Shown: positions 46,333 to 57,757 of the stretch, one piece after another
Layout: every line of letters starts with the position of its first letter
Position numbering within the stretch: the stretch's first letter is position 1
From: Allolobophora icterica
Lineage: Eukaryota; Annelida; Clitellata; Crassiclitellata; Lumbricidae
Assembly (NCBI GenBank): GCA_963556255.1
Contig: OY744610.1
Coordinates: 10,657,477-10,721,476 of the forward strand
DNA: 64,000 bases
Direction of reading: 5' to 3'
Translations under genes and position numbers: made by a program
Notes under the pieces: model-generated
What the model saw: only the letters and a program-made list of their open reading frames with translations
What the model was told of the DNA's origin: nothing
The model's database searches: none

Positions 46333-46856
46333 TAAGCCAGTTTCATCATTGTGACGAGAAAGAAGACCGCTGCCTTACTCTTGCGCTGCGCCATATTATA
46401 TGGACGGTACCAGTGGAGAGAAAGGACTCAGCGCAGCAACAACACTGCACGACAGTCCGTCTTCTATAGAATTATTGGTGTCCGCGACAATCGAGATGGG
46501 AGCGGAATTTATCGATACAGTCGATATAGAGACCTTGCTGTTTTTTTTCCAGCAGTGACAGTGAGCTTCGTTTGTCAGCTTGACGCTCACGAATATTTTG
46601 TTGTGATTATACTGGAGGAAAAAAAGACTCCTTTCGAATATTTAGATTCTTTCTCAACAAAACCATAACACACCAGCAGCTGGCTCACAATTGTTGACCA
46701 TCTCTTAGCTAAGTTGTAGCATTGGATCTCAAAGTACTTTCAATTACCTATATTTTCATAGCATCTCTTTAGTGCCTTTTTAAACCGAACGGTTTCATAG
46801 AGGACACTCTGGATTCATAAAATCAACGTCATCTATTGCTAATCTGTATAAAATAC

Positions 46857-46857
<1 letters not shown>

Positions 46858-46896
<39 letters not shown>

Positions 46897-46905
46897 CATA
46901 TATGT
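46858..46905 (+). repeat. (TA)n microsatellite
   Basis: TATATA array with GTATATATATATACATA variants. The 46906-47549 interval holds no recognised gene. Confidence 0.9.
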
Positions 46906-47549
46906 TAGAATGACCACTTCTATGTAGCCTATTTGATGATTTTTCAATATCGTGGAACGTGGTAGCTTTGAACTGACATGGATATGTTGAAGTATAATTT
47001 ATCTTTCAAAACTAATCATTTTGTGCTATTTTTTTAACTTATAATCAAATGTCTGAACTTGAACACAGTATAATCTTAAACGGGCGATTTCATGTTTGCA
47101 TTGACAGCCAAACAGAGGCTAATAACTTCGTACAGCTCAATGTAACTTTCTAAACTTGACGAAATAAACAATGTGTAAACTTGATCATAGTTTCATTTTA
47201 AATGGGCGATTTCCTTTCGAAAATCACTACGAGAATGCAATGACAGCCGAGCAGCGATAATCAGTTGGATAGTAGAATAGTCCGGTTGAGCTGCATAAAA
47301 CGCACTTGTAGCTTACTCACTGAACTTCAAGCTACACTCTGCATTGATTCGAACATAAATTTTCATGTAATATGACTGTATCCTGCCAGCATTTCTCTGG
47401 GTATTAGATGGAAACCACATTGGCTCTGTATACGTTCCCATATAGAAATACGAGTCCTATATTATAAAATTTATAAGCTAAATAGCTCATTGTGGGCATG
47501 CTGGCAGGGTATTTGTGTATACGTGTATGTATTTATGTATGTATGTATG

Positions 47550-48113
47550 TGTAGCGTGGCTACTTGATGAAGAGGTTGATGTATGTAGCCGGACAGCATG
47601 TAGTGTAAGGTAGTTGACGCTCGTGTCTGTAGTTATCGGCGCGTCTCTAGGACGACCGAGCGGAGCATCTCCGTGCTCGACGACCAGCTCGGCCTCAGGC
47701 CGATGGCCCGAAGAAAGACTCACACGACGTTCAGCAGCAGTTCATAGGTTTATTCACAAGTTTAAAACGACGATCTCAACTACTGCCTTACTATAACTCG
47801 TGACAACTCTTCTCTTCCCTCTTCCCCTCTCTATATTTTCTCCCTACGTGTTACTGGTTACTCGCTTACTCGCATAGCTGTGTCTGTTCCTCCCTCTCTC
47901 TGTCTCTGTCCGTATTCGTCTTCGTCCGTCTGTATATTCCTGTACACGTGGCATCTGGTCAATTGGTCAGTGGACTCGCACTTCAGACTAATCGGCGCCT
48001 TCGTGGTCTGGAATCTGTGCGTGGGCTTGTCAGTCTGTGTGGTACCAATTAGCCGTGTCATTGAGTGCATGTCTTCCAATGGTAATTTGGTGCCATAGAA
48101 GTTAACCACTACA
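47550..48113 (-). mobile_element. Probable 564-bp solo LTR
   Basis: Starts TGTAGCGTGG and ends CCACTACA, giving TG..CA termini with an imperfect inverted repeat, and is flanked by TATG on both sides. On the minus strand TTGTGAATAAACC (near 47745) supplies a polyadenylation signal. The duplication lies next to GTAT-type microsatellites and could be coincidental. Small frames inside have no recognised product. Confidence 0.5.
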
Positions 48114-48215
48114 TATGCATGTATCTATGTATGTATGTATGTATGTATGTATGTATGTATGTATGTATGTATGTATGTATGTATGTATGCATGCATGTAT
48201 GTATGTATGTATGTA

Positions 48216-48248
<33 letters not shown>

Positions 48249-48430
48249 ATGTATGTATGTATGTATGCATGTATGTATGTATGTATGCATGTATGTATGT
48301 AAGTAAGTAAGTATGTATTTACGTATGTATGTATGCATGTATGTATGTATGTATGCATGTATGTATGTATGCATGTAAGTAAGTAAGCAAGTATGGATTT
48401 GCGTATGTATGTATGCAGGTATGCATGTAC
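48114..48430 (+). repeat. (ATGT)n microsatellite
   Basis: ATGT/GTAT tetranucleotides with GC and GTGTGT variants. Frames in it are periodic Met-Tyr-Val-Cys artefacts. Confidence 0.95.
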
Positions 48431-48599
48431 GTGAAGTAACGAAAATTATAATTTTATTATACCCAGACGCTCAGTCAAAACAAAATCGACAGACAGATAG
48501 GGTCCGTTTCAGTTCCAAGTCGCTATGGTTGATAGTGTCTAGAAACGGACGGCAAGAAAAGTAGGACAAATAATAAGAGGAGGAAATACTGTATGAAAC

Positions 48600-48762
48600 G
48601 AATAAAGAAATAAGAAAGTAAGTGAGCAAATAAGTTAGGAAGTGAGTGAACAAGTAGGTAAGAATAAAATAAGTAAGTAAATAAGTAAGTAATAAATATG
48701 TAAGGAAGTAAGTAAACAAATAAGCAAATAATTAAGTAAGTAAGTAAATAAGTAAGAGTCAG
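48600..48762 (+). repeat. (AAGT)n-rich low complexity
   Basis: AAGTAAGTAAATAAGTAAGT-type imperfect tetranucleotide tract. 48763-49455 is AT-rich with no recognised gene. Confidence 0.85.
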
Positions 48763-49457
48763 CGCGTTTTAAAAAACATTTATAGTTCATTGTTAGTATT
48801 ATATATATATAATTATATATATAATACATGTAAATATATATATGTTTGTGTGTGCATCTGTCGTACAAAAGCGCGCGAAAGAGTTGCAGACTCTTTAAAT
48901 TTTCTGAGCGTATTGACTGTGCAATACATTATGATATAAATTGAATTCTAGAGTGGATTGCAAAAGAAAATATTGTGAAAACTGTTCGGACTGTTGTTTC
49001 GTGAAGTAAAGGCTACGTTAGAATTTGAATTAAGTTGTATTTACGTAGATTTAGATAATTCAGTGAATAGTTAATTAGGCGAACTAGGAAAAGAAAGAAC
49101 CATGAGACAGAAGAAAGTGTTGACAGTAAGTAAGTACGCATATCCTTTTAATGTAAGACACACGCTCGCATTTAACCAAACTGACAGCTGATGTATTCAA
49201 AAGCTTAGGCTTCATGAAACCAGATAAACGCCAACGAGCTTAAGAGTGAGGCACGTGGTAATGCCCGATTTTATCCGTTATTTACGGATCCAAGTCGACG
49301 GCGGCAAATTTACACGTTTTTCTGTAGAGACAGTATGGCTTAAGTCCTAATCTTTTTTCGATGGATTTATCGGGTGAGATCATTTACCACCGCTACCCGT
49401 TTGAATGAATGCCACACCATTTAAGGCCCCCCCCCCCGTGTATTGACCCTACAAGCC

Positions 49458-49601
<144 letters not shown>

Positions 49602-49866
49602 GGCCCTATATTCGTTTATTGAGAAGAAAGAAAAATCTGACAAAAACGCAGAAATGCTTACATGAGTGATAATAGAAAATTAAAGTTCATTAGAAAATTT
49701 TAGAATAAACTAGTAAATATTTTTATACAATGATCTGGGAATAAATTGAGAGAAAAAGCGCCTCTCACCAGCATGAAAACGAGTCTAACACTGGAACGGT
49801 TTACAGTGAGTCTTGGAAACAGCAAGGCTCCATAGAATCGCATTGTGATCATAATGATGATGATAA

Positions 49867-50769
49867 GGGGTCGTCAATTAATTATGTCAACAAATTTTAG
49901 GCAGTTTATGACCCCCTCCCCCTTGTCAACAACTGTCAAACATTTAAGAACCCCTAAAAATTATGTCGAACATTTTTACCCCCCCCCCGCGACTAAAATA
50001 AAAAAAATTTGTTTCAGTTTAAATAGCACATTAATAAATTAACAAAATTATATTACATTGAAACTTATATTTAATATTAGCTAAATTCAGGAACGTAGCA
50101 ATCTATAATGAACCCTGTGAAGGGTTGCCAGATACATGGGTAGCCAAAGGACACGGAAAGAAGGAAAAAAGAGGACGCATTTAATGTTTCACTCCGGAGT
50201 CAGAGCCTCAGATGGTCTCCTAAGTAACCAAGAAACGAAGTCACATTGAAACAGCCCTGTGCCAAGCGTAAATATAGTGCAACCACCCACTCCAAAAATC
50301 AGCTTAACCAATAACGACCAAATTTGTTATCTCGAATATTATATTTACTATAAGTATGTTCAATCGACAATTTTTAGATTAGTCTGCACAGTTCTCACCG
50401 TTTAATATTAACCACCGATTCTTTCACTGAAGATAAGATCAAAATATTAGATTTCGAACATAGATATCTAAAACAATCTAGGATATTTCATTTAAGAGAT
50501 TTGTAGCACATTTTCTCATTTAATCTGGGAACAATAAACAAGATAATTCGAAACGAAGAAAATATCGCGCTTCATAATTACAAACAAAACAGAAATAGAT
50601 CACTCATAAAGACTGTCCGAATCTATGGTTGCTTTTTGATAAAAATTAATTAATTTAAAAAATAATTATTGTTGACGTCAATTTATCTTGAACCCCTCCC
50701 CTTGTCAACAACTGTCAAACTTTTTCAAACCCCCTCCCTATTTTGTTGACATAATTAATGGACGGCCCC
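49867..50769 (+). mobile_element. 0.9-kb TIR element with repeated subterminal block
   Basis: GGGGTCGTCAATTAATTATG at 49867 is mirrored by CATAATTAATGGACGGCCCC ending at 50769. Near both ends the block CCCCTTGTCAACAACTGTCA occurs in the same orientation (~49918 and ~50698). Flanks TAA and TGA could be a degenerate 3-bp duplication of the Harbinger type; that is not certain. The AT-rich interior has no transposase frame. Confidence 0.68.
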
Positions 50770-50870
50770 TGAGACCGATGGTGAGGAAGATGTTGATGCT
50801 GCTATTGCTGTCTATCGTACCTCCCAAAAGAAGCTTTTAACACAGGAGATTAATCGGTAGGCCCTAAAGA

Positions 50871-51371
50871 CTAACAGAACCACTTAAGTCGGATGATATT
50901 GAGGGGTAAAGGGTCAAATGACTGGTAAGGAATGTCTTCCCTTAACAATATTCCCACCCCTCCTCCCCTGCCGCCAGATCTTGCTTTGTGAATGAAGTTA
51001 AAACCCGGTACAAATTTGATGGCGTCTGCTGACTCAGTATCGAGCCAGGTTTCAGTGAGGGCAAATACAGAAACAGGGAGTTGAGTCAGTAATTCCTCAA
51101 CATCAGTTAATTTGTATAAAATTCTCCTACAGTTTAGGTGCATCGCAGAAAATAAAGTGGAGGTGACAAGTTTAGGTTGCATGGATTGAGGAGTGCAGTA
51201 CAGGCTATCCCAAGTTGAATCGGCAAAGATGTTGGCATCAGGGTCAATGTTAATATTATTTAAGACATTATTTAAGACATAATTAAGACTGTCAGAACTG
51301 TCTGGAAATATATCCAGCCTAGTAGCTTCGTGGATCGGGGGTGTACAGGTATTAGGGAAGACTGTCCTCAT
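50871..51371 (-). pseudogene. LINE AP endonuclease, N-terminal half
   Basis: A 166-codon frame with MHLNCRRILYKLTDVEELL, VFALTETWLDTESAD (catalytic Glu), then GFNFIHKARSGGRGGGVGIL and LREDIPYQSF. The His and SDH motifs and all RT sequence are missing, because the element ends at about 50870. Confidence 0.75.
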
Positions 51372-51639
51372 TCATAGTTCTCAAGAAGTCATTGTTAGCT
51401 GAAATACCACTGAAAGGAAATATATCAAGTAGGCAGTAGGTACACAGCCAACACTCAACAGTAGATCGTGAATAGAATTCAGCATTATAGCACGCTAGGT
51501 GTATTACTCTCGAACACGCTACGCAGGTAATTACCCCAGATAGTTCATCTATGCTAAGCGAACATATAGTACAGGTAAGCAAGCTTCCCCTTGACATGGG
51601 GGCGGGCAAAAGACAACAATCATCAACAGCGAACGTCAA
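51352..51639 (-). pseudogene. PHD-like zinc finger of a LINE ORF
   Basis: The frame contains CTICSLSID, then CVACSRVIHLACY and CWLCTYC: C-x2-C, C-x2-C, H-x2-C, C-x2-C, the spacing of a PHD-type finger. Such fingers are known ahead of the endonuclease in some CR1/L2-type elements. The frame ends at about 51352, where the endonuclease frame begins in another phase, so a frameshift probably split one ORF. Confidence 0.65.
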
Positions 51640-51855
51640 TATCGTTAAGAAAATAAACTAGGTCACATGAAGTAAACTTTAAGTATAAACTTAATAAGGC
51701 TGTCGCAACATATCAGAGGTTATCAAACTCTTAGAAGAAAAAACAGCTAGGCCAAAATTAATAATAATTATACGATAATAGATAATTATACCAAGGCTGT
51801 CACAACTAAAATCAACCTAAGCTAGGTCTTCTACGACGTCATTAATAAAAGCGTA

Positions 51856-52645
51856 TTAAGGCTGCCACAGCAAAAAACAGGAACCGTCATCAGGAACACT
51901 GGTAAAGTAGTCTACGCAAGGGACGCAGCGGACATAGAACCAGGCTTCTTGCGCGTGTGTGTTGTTGGAGGAAGGAAATGGTGAAGTTACTTGGTTTGGA
52001 AAGCCGGAATAGCGCGGGGTGGATCCATGGAGGAGATATTTATCCAGATGCTTGAGAGAAGTAATCCTCCTTGGTTTTTCCGCAGCGTCCTCCGATAGGC
52101 GAATGAATACCAATCCTCCCCTCGTCCAGGTAGAGACCAGCAGTTTCTCTTTTACTAGTTTCCTGGCTTTTGCAATGATTGATGAGTTGTGCTTTGTCAG
52201 GTATTCGTTGACATACACGGGGGCACTGGAGCCAGCAGAGCCCTTTAGAAGTTTTCGCGCCTCATAGACTGCGTTTCTGGTTCGTCGGGTGACGAATCGA
52301 ACAATCAATGGACGCTTCTTCTCATGTGGGCCACTGGGGATTTGATAGGCATATGAGATACCCGAGTCCCTGATTGGCACGCCCAGTTGTGAATTGCATA
52401 GATCGAGGAAGGATTGAGTATCAGTGGAATCGTAGAGTGTTGGCATCGCCTCTGTTCCAGCAGTCCATTGGAACGGTCGATTCAATAGGGATGTAGCCGA
52501 TCGTGACTTCCCCATCGAGGACTCCTCCAGGCCGTGAATTATGAGATAGTCTTGTCTTGAGAGGTTCTCCACATCGTCCAATTTAGCTCTCAGTGACTCA
52601 GACTCTGGTTCTAAGGCAGCTATCTGGAGTTTTAGTGCTCCTCGA
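51856..52645 (-). CDS. LINE ORF1-like RNA-binding protein
   Basis: The 241-codon frame from Met (52581) is open upstream for about 20 more codons (LEPESESLRAKLDDVENLSR), a probable coiled-coil end. The core reads LIIHGLEES (RRM-like first strand), then RPLIVRFVTRRTRNAVYEAR, VYVNEYLTKHNSSIIAKARK and VSTWTRGGLVFIRLSED. The order strand, RxxRNxVYxxRK, NExLTKxxxxLxxxAR and WTRxGxIF is characteristic of ORF1 proteins of L1/CR1/L2-type LINEs, which coat element RNA as trimers. The end, after about residue 190, is Ser/Pro-rich and unrelated. Confidence 0.78.
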
Positions 52646-52947
52646 TGAATTTGTTAATTATACCCTCCATAACCGGTCATATGCATCTGGCCGTCTGAAA
52701 CGATGCATCCCAAGATTGTACCGCAATTTAATTTAGAACGTAGCATTCCAGTGTCTCATCAATGGCAGAACGTTGATTTTTCCATGGGCATAGGCCCATA
52801 TCTCGAATTTCAGGGCGTTGAGCAACCAGTAAACACTCATAGATTACAGTAGAAGTTTGCTGTATTGTTCAGTACAACCAAAGGAACAAAATAATCTACT
52901 TGGTCAGCCAATCGGCAAACAAAATTTGTTCCCATTGCTGCGTGAAT

Positions 52948-53790
52948 CACTCTAATGTATAAACAGTAAATCCACTCCCCCCGACGATAAGTTCTTTCTT
53001 TCCTTCGTCAAAAATAGTGTCTTTCGCTCTTTTCTAATTGGCGTTGTACAAAGAATTCGATTCCATTTAAGATCGGAATCTAAGAGATACACATTCTCGG
53101 AGTCAGTCACAAACACTCGATCATCTGAATCGAGTAAGAGATTGCAAGTATAAGTCAGTTTTTGCGTATCATTGGGAGGAATAAAACGACGGATGACCAT
53201 CTCTCCATCACTGGTCAACTCACTAATGGTATATATCGGTCCCTCCTCCTCCTCTTCCTCCTCCAAACACTCGTGAATAATGATGAAATTCCCGATGGAT
53301 GTTTCCACTGCATGGAGAGGTGTCCCGATGTGTCCTGGTAACTGAATAGATCGAATGAGTTCTGCGTTTGACCCGTAGATAAACAGACTGGGCGTTAAAT
53401 AACCGACCACCAGCAACTGACCATCAGTGGACATTGACAGAGAACTTGGATTATAATCAGTGGTCAGCCATTTGATGTTATTGTGTTTCACGTGTTTTTC
53501 TCTAATTATCTTCCAGACGCAGTTCTCATATTCACCACACAAATAAAGACAATGTTCCTTTTCACTGGAGACAATGTCACAGTAATATCTAATATCTTTC
53601 ATATCGATATTCCTCCGAAGACGACGAAATGAATTTCCATCATAGACATGAATATCAGATACAGGACCACATCCACCATGTAATAGATAGAGGACGTAGA
53701 TTTTATTTCGCAGTTTAGTCACTCCAAGCACATTTTCATGCATTTCTATCTCGATTCTTTTAAAGAAGTTCGTGGAAATCGGACACACGA
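52948..53790 (-). CDS. Beta-propeller-like exon of a probable multi-exon gene
   Basis: A 3' splice site (TTTTCATTTCAG) precedes the exon at 53790, giving entry phase 1. The frame has repeated strand-turn units suggestive of a YWTD/NHL-like propeller: NKIYVLYLLHG, SDIHVYDGNSF, HCLYLCGEYENCVWKI, SLSMSTDGQLLVVGYL, SLFIYGSNAELIRSI, GNFIIIHECLEEEE and NLLLDSDDRVFVTDSENVYL LDSDLKWNRIL. Near 53015 a one-base shift leads into FDEGKKELIVGGSGFTVYTLE and a stop at 52948, whereas the unshifted frame ends at 52952 with unrelated sequence. The shifted ending fits the repeat pattern better, so an indel has probably altered the last ~20 codons. Function unknown; it may recognise a ligand or protein partner. 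Upstream exon candidates lie at 55.6, 57.7 and 60.5 kb. Confidence 0.68.
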
Positions 53791-53862
53791 CTGAAATGAA
53801 AATATATAACCGTAGTAACAATTGATTATCAAAATTTTTTTTTCATTTATTTATTACTAGCT

Positions 53863-54577
53863 GGATTACCCGGCGTTGCCCGGGGTTATAAGTTTCAATC
53901 CCTGCACACCCACCACCCCCACCATCCACCCCCCCACCACCACACCACCCACCACCCCCTCCCCCCACCCACCACCCCCCACTCGCCTCCCCCACCCGCG
54001 ACCTCCCACCTCCCACCACCCCCACCCCCACCCACCCCCCCACCACCACCACCCCCCACCACCACTCCACCACCACCACTCCCCCACCTCCACCCCCCAC
54101 CCCCATTCCCCCACCATCCACCCCCCCCACCCACCACCCCACCCCCTCCCCCCCACCCGCCTTCCCCACCCACGACCTCCCACCACCCCCACCCACCATC
54201 CCCACCACCACCCCCCACCACCACCACCCCCCACCACCACCCCCAAATTGACTTACCAACAATAAATTTCTCTTCGATGTTTGTTACACGTGCATGCATC
54301 CAATGCAGTAATCCTAATGTCACTGGAGGGACTGCATCCAATGCAGGAAGCCTAATGTCACTGGAGGGACGGTAATTTTCCTATCGCTTGGGGCGATGTT
54401 TTGGCCGTTTTTCACCATGGTAGCGGTGAAAACGGGGGGCGCGAACCCCTCCACTGGGTGTCCGAAACCGAGGCCGACACAGTAGTGAAGGTTTCGAGTG
54501 AAAAGGTGCAAAATTGTAGAAGTTAAGCCCGGTCAAACAGACACACACACACAGAATTCTCGCTTTATTAATATAGA
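53863..54577 (+). mobile_element. Dispersed repeat (CCCGGCGTTGCCCGGG start, CAGACACAC end) with C-rich expansion
   Basis: The start TAGCTGGATTACCCGGCGTT and the end GGTCAAACAGACACAC..TTATTAATATAGAT resemble a repeat type I associate with many invertebrate genomes; its class is not certain to me. The interior holds a CCCACC-rich block (53905-54245) and a 44-bp tandem duplication of CATCCAATGCAG..CTGGAGGGAC (54296-54375). All frames there are low complexity. Confidence 0.45.
53905..54245 (+). repeat. (CCCACC)-rich low-complexity block
   Basis: About 340 bp of almost only C and A on the plus strand with CACCACCACC and CCCCCCACC runs. The pyrimidine/purine asymmetry may favour unusual DNA structure. 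The Gly/Trp/Val-rich and Pro/His-rich frames are artefacts. 54578-55240 has no recognised gene. Confidence 0.93.
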
Positions 54578-55244
54578 TAATATTTATTCTTTATATTATT
54601 TTACTTTATTTTATTAGCTGCTCATTTATCTTATACGCTGCCCTCACTAAATGTGTGTCACATGGTGTTCATGTATACATCTGGCTGTTAATCTCACTTG
54701 GGGTTTATGAAACTCACTGCTCATCTGTAAATAAATGTTCATCTCACTGTTGCTGTTCATCTGCTGATCTTATTCGCTGCCTTTTCAACTCCATCGCTTT
54801 CCATTTGTAACTGCCACTCCATCTTACTCGCTTTTAATCTCCAACTGTTCATCTTGTTCGTCATTGGAAGCTATCATAAAACTTATTTCAGTCTTACTTC
54901 GCTGTTGCAAGTAAACCAAAATATTTTCTATGTTATTTTCTGCATCTTGCTTCCTTTATGCTCCTTTCCGTGGATCAGTGTAACGCTGCCGATTTACTAA
55001 CTTCAAACACTCTCTCACTCAATTTATTATAACCAAAATCAATTGACAAAATGTCCATCTATTTGCCATCCATTCTCATCTCTCTTTATTTTCTATCCAT
55101 TCATATATAAAATGGCTTTCTTGTAAACTTTGTTATCGTGTTACTTTACCAGCGCTATACTAGTCACTCCGTTCACCTAAGTTTTGTAACATATTAGGCC
55201 TACGTTGATTATATGTTAAACATTTCATTTTTTGACGGGTGCAT

Positions 55245-55627
55245 TCATAAGAACTTGCCGACTCTTTTCTTAAATTGATTGCTTTCAATGTTGATCACTT
55301 TCGATTGGTAGCTTTCAGAAGTGGAATGTGCAATATATGTAACAGCCAAGAATATATCTCTTAGTTCATTCGATTCGTGTAGCCTCCGAATATTTTCAAG
55401 AGCTTCATGTGAATGACACCAGATCCAAACGACAACAGTCTCTCTGTCCATTTGAGAGTTGAGGATTTCTATGCCTTCGTCCTTCAGTTGGCTGAGGATT
55501 TTATCAGTTTCATGTGATCTTGGTTCGGTTCTGCTTCGAAGGTCGCTGATTCTTTGATGAAGCAACTTTGGGTCCATGGACGATGGACACGATGTGCCAA
55601 AAGTAATAACTTCGACTTTAATGACAA
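55245..55627 (-). CDS. Exon with short alpha/beta-like module, likely same gene as CARD exon
   Basis: A consensus 3' splice site (TTTCTGCTTTTAG) opens the exon at 55627 in entry phase 1, giving VIKVEVITFGTSCPSSMDPK, then KLLHQRISDLRSRTEPRSHE, a helix EDKIL-type segment, and the strand-helix unit DRETVVVWIWCHSHEALENI RRLHESNELRDIFLA. The last part resembles the small GSxxVxLxCxSxEALxxLxxxxESGEL module that often follows death-fold domains in invertebrate immune-type proteins; that comparison is from memory and unnamed. The frame stops at 55245; a phase-1 donor before the stop was not found, so this could be a terminal exon or the donor is non-consensus. The 55640-55690 stretch has short TA repeats. 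Confidence 0.6.
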
Positions 55628-56446
55628 CTAAAAGCAGAAATATATATATATATATACACTAAAAGCAGAAATAAATAAATATATATATCATTTCTTATGT
55701 TTTTAGGCAACTGCAATTTTCCCTAAAAGCACTACATGTATCATTACCTAGAAACTCCTATATATGTGGCTCGTTCTGAGGTTAGTCTTATTAAACATGT
55801 GAAATTGGATTTTACTATCCATTCCCAATATCTGAAATTGGTTTTAATTGAAGCAAAATGCTGTCATTTTAGGTATTTACAACGAACCGATTTTAAGTTT
55901 GTTTCAAAAACGCAAGTACCAGGATAGATAAGTCTTCCACTCTGCGAAATGTGTTAGGCAGGTGGCAGTGATTTACATAGTGTGTTTCTGACATTAGTGT
56001 GTTTCTGTGTGCGTAAAGGCAATAAAGCAATAATTCTCTAGATGGTTGTAATGGAACAAATAGCTGATAGAAGATCAATACTGTAAGTAAACAACCTAGC
56101 ATGAATGGAAAGACTACAGGCCACGAAGTGTCTTGCATCAAAGTAGATTGCCACTTACACTTGAGACTTAGTATGTAGTGAATAGCGCTTGGTGCCAATT
56201 TAGTTGTACTTAAGTACATTACACTATAATCGTTTTCACGGGAAATTACTTTTAGTGGATAAGAGAGTGTAGACGAATGATTGTATACCGTTCCTTCAAA
56301 GATATAGATAATTCTGAGAGTATCCTATTATGACTTCCTTTTATATGAATCACTCATAACGTCGGTATCGCAAAAACCTCTCTACGAATTAACAATGCTA
56401 CTACTGGATAATTTATGTCATAATAATTAACGTGATGACAAATACT

Positions 56447-56641
56447 CAGAGGCGTAACTTTCGTCTAAACAGTGTTGGTACCCATTTCTTATACACACGA
56501 AGTAAGGCGGAGATTGCGATCTCTGGAAAGGCACAGTAATAAACTATCATTGGCATCGTTCAAGAAGTGGGGGTACAGTACCCCCCAGTCCAAAAAGTGG
56601 GGGTACGGGTATCCCTCATACCCTCACAAATTACGCCTATG
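56447..56641 (+). mobile_element. 195-bp hAT MITE, copy 2
   Basis: Starts CAGAGGCGTAACTTTC and ends AAATTACGCCTATG, with an exact 8-bp duplication CAAATACT (56439-56446, 56642-56649). The body is colinear with 8683-8886 (ACACGAAGTAAGGC, GCGATCTCTGG, AATAAACTATC, CAGTCCAAAAAGTGGGGGTA). It lies in the intron between the CARD exon and the 55.6-kb exon. Confidence 0.88.
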
Positions 56642-56754
56642 CAAATACTAAGCACGGCTGGGCATAATTATTTATGCAGAATTACCTTATGATCACACAC
56701 TGATCCTGATGTAGTTCGCTGTAGGCCTATATCTAATATTATAATTACTTGACA

Positions 56755-56900
56755 CTTTGACACTTGACACTTGTTTATTTGGTAACCAAACTTTTACAGT
56801 TAAAGCAGAAACATGCATTATTATTAAATTCCAAAGTCTGGCTACACAGGAGGCCCAAAAGTGGTCAAATGACCCCGCTACAAGGGCCGCCTGGGTAGTA
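56755..56900 (-). mobile_element. LINE-like 3' UTR with (GTGTCAA)n tail
   Basis: The minus strand runs from GGCCTCCTGTGTAGCCAGAC through AATAAACAAGTGTC into heptamer repeats GTGTCAA. The tandem end resembles CR1-type tails, but no coding part is present. Confidence 0.4.
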
Positions 56901-57469
56901 GCACAGTAAGTGGAAAGCAGTCAATCATCCATCATTCTTAACTCAGTACTTAATTAAAGCCTGTAAGTATAATTATCGTTGTACAATGTTTTCACTGCTC
57001 ATAACAAGTACTTAACTAACGCCAAGATAACCTAACCTGTGATCAATCATGTGAACGTTTATAAGAATTCCGTGGATTAAACTTTTAGGGAAAACCTCAG
57101 CTTATTCATGAGCAGTCACCTACATACATACTTTCATGCCAAATTAGCCCAAACGCACATATGCACACTTAGACCCACTTGCACCCAAGCGCTTCAACCT
57201 ACTTATACACCTGAAAGCACTCATACCTTTTCACACCCCTACATGTATGCATGCGTGTCAACAAACATACATATACTCTCACATAGGCCTACATACATAC
57301 ACGCACCACGCATACAAACATCTTAAACATACATACATAGATACATAAAGATTAGCACATGTCCACACACCATCCCATATACATACATACTCAAATACAA
57401 AATTGATTACACAATTATGACACAAGTATGCCAATACTGAGCCTTTTAAATGAAATGTGCACTGTGAAC

Positions 57470-57757
57470 CTCCTCCATTTTGGACGATCCTTTTCACAAC
57501 CGTTTGGTTCGTTTGTCGAAGACATTTGACAAAATTTGAAAACTTTGTTGCGTCGAAGGATCTAATGACGTATAAAAGTTGAGCGTTCTTATCTCGTGTT
57601 GACTGTTGTCGTTGAATGAAGTTACGTTCTTCTTTATTTATACAGTTGACAGAAAAGAGGGAATCGATGAACTCGTCATTCGGTTGAATATTTCTTAAGA
57701 GATAATTTCGGTTGTTTATAATGATTGCAGATTCTTTCTTGGTTTTATCATAGACAT
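57470..57757 (-). CDS. CARD-domain exon
   Basis: A 3' splice site (GTTTTTCTTATAG) opens the exon at 57757. The coding text has the six-helix CARD pattern: AIIINNRNYLLRNIQPNDEF, DSLFSVNCINKEERNFIQRQ, QSTRDKNAQLLYVIRSFDAT and FSNFVKCLRQTNQTVVKRIV, including the LxxNI, L..INxEE and N..LL..I positions. CARDs assemble signalling complexes in apoptosis and innate immunity. The preceding exon (60350-60536) leaves one base, G, and this exon begins AT, so they join in frame as Asp. A phase-1 exit at GGAG|GTTCACAG would join in frame to the 55627 exon; its donor is non-consensus. Further reading downstream to 57279 crosses CATACA repeats and is probably intron. Confidence 0.78.

Larger units (their letters stand above)
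50870..52645 (-). mobile_element. 5' half of a LINE: ORF1, PHD-like finger, AP endonuclease
   Basis: On the minus strand the parts come in the order ORF1 (52645-51856), a cysteine-rich finger (51639-51352) and the start of an AP endonuclease (51371-50871). The RT and 3' end are missing, the reverse of the usual 5' truncation. The three components are separated by stops or frame changes. It differs from the endonuclease copies at 3945 and 14145 in keeping an ORF1. Confidence 0.8.

Noticed and set aside
48102..48374. Periodic Tyr-Ile-His-Thr frames
   Set aside because: Products of the ATGT tetranucleotide array.
53843..54341. Gly/Trp/Val-rich and Pro/His-rich frames over 120 codons
   Set aside because: They arise from the CCCACC low-complexity block; no complexity outside it and different frames are equally open.
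55893..56219. 108-codon minus-strand frame with a hydrophobic segment
   Set aside because: It lies in the presumed intron between CARD and the next exon, has no convincing splice borders in a compatible phase, and no motif.
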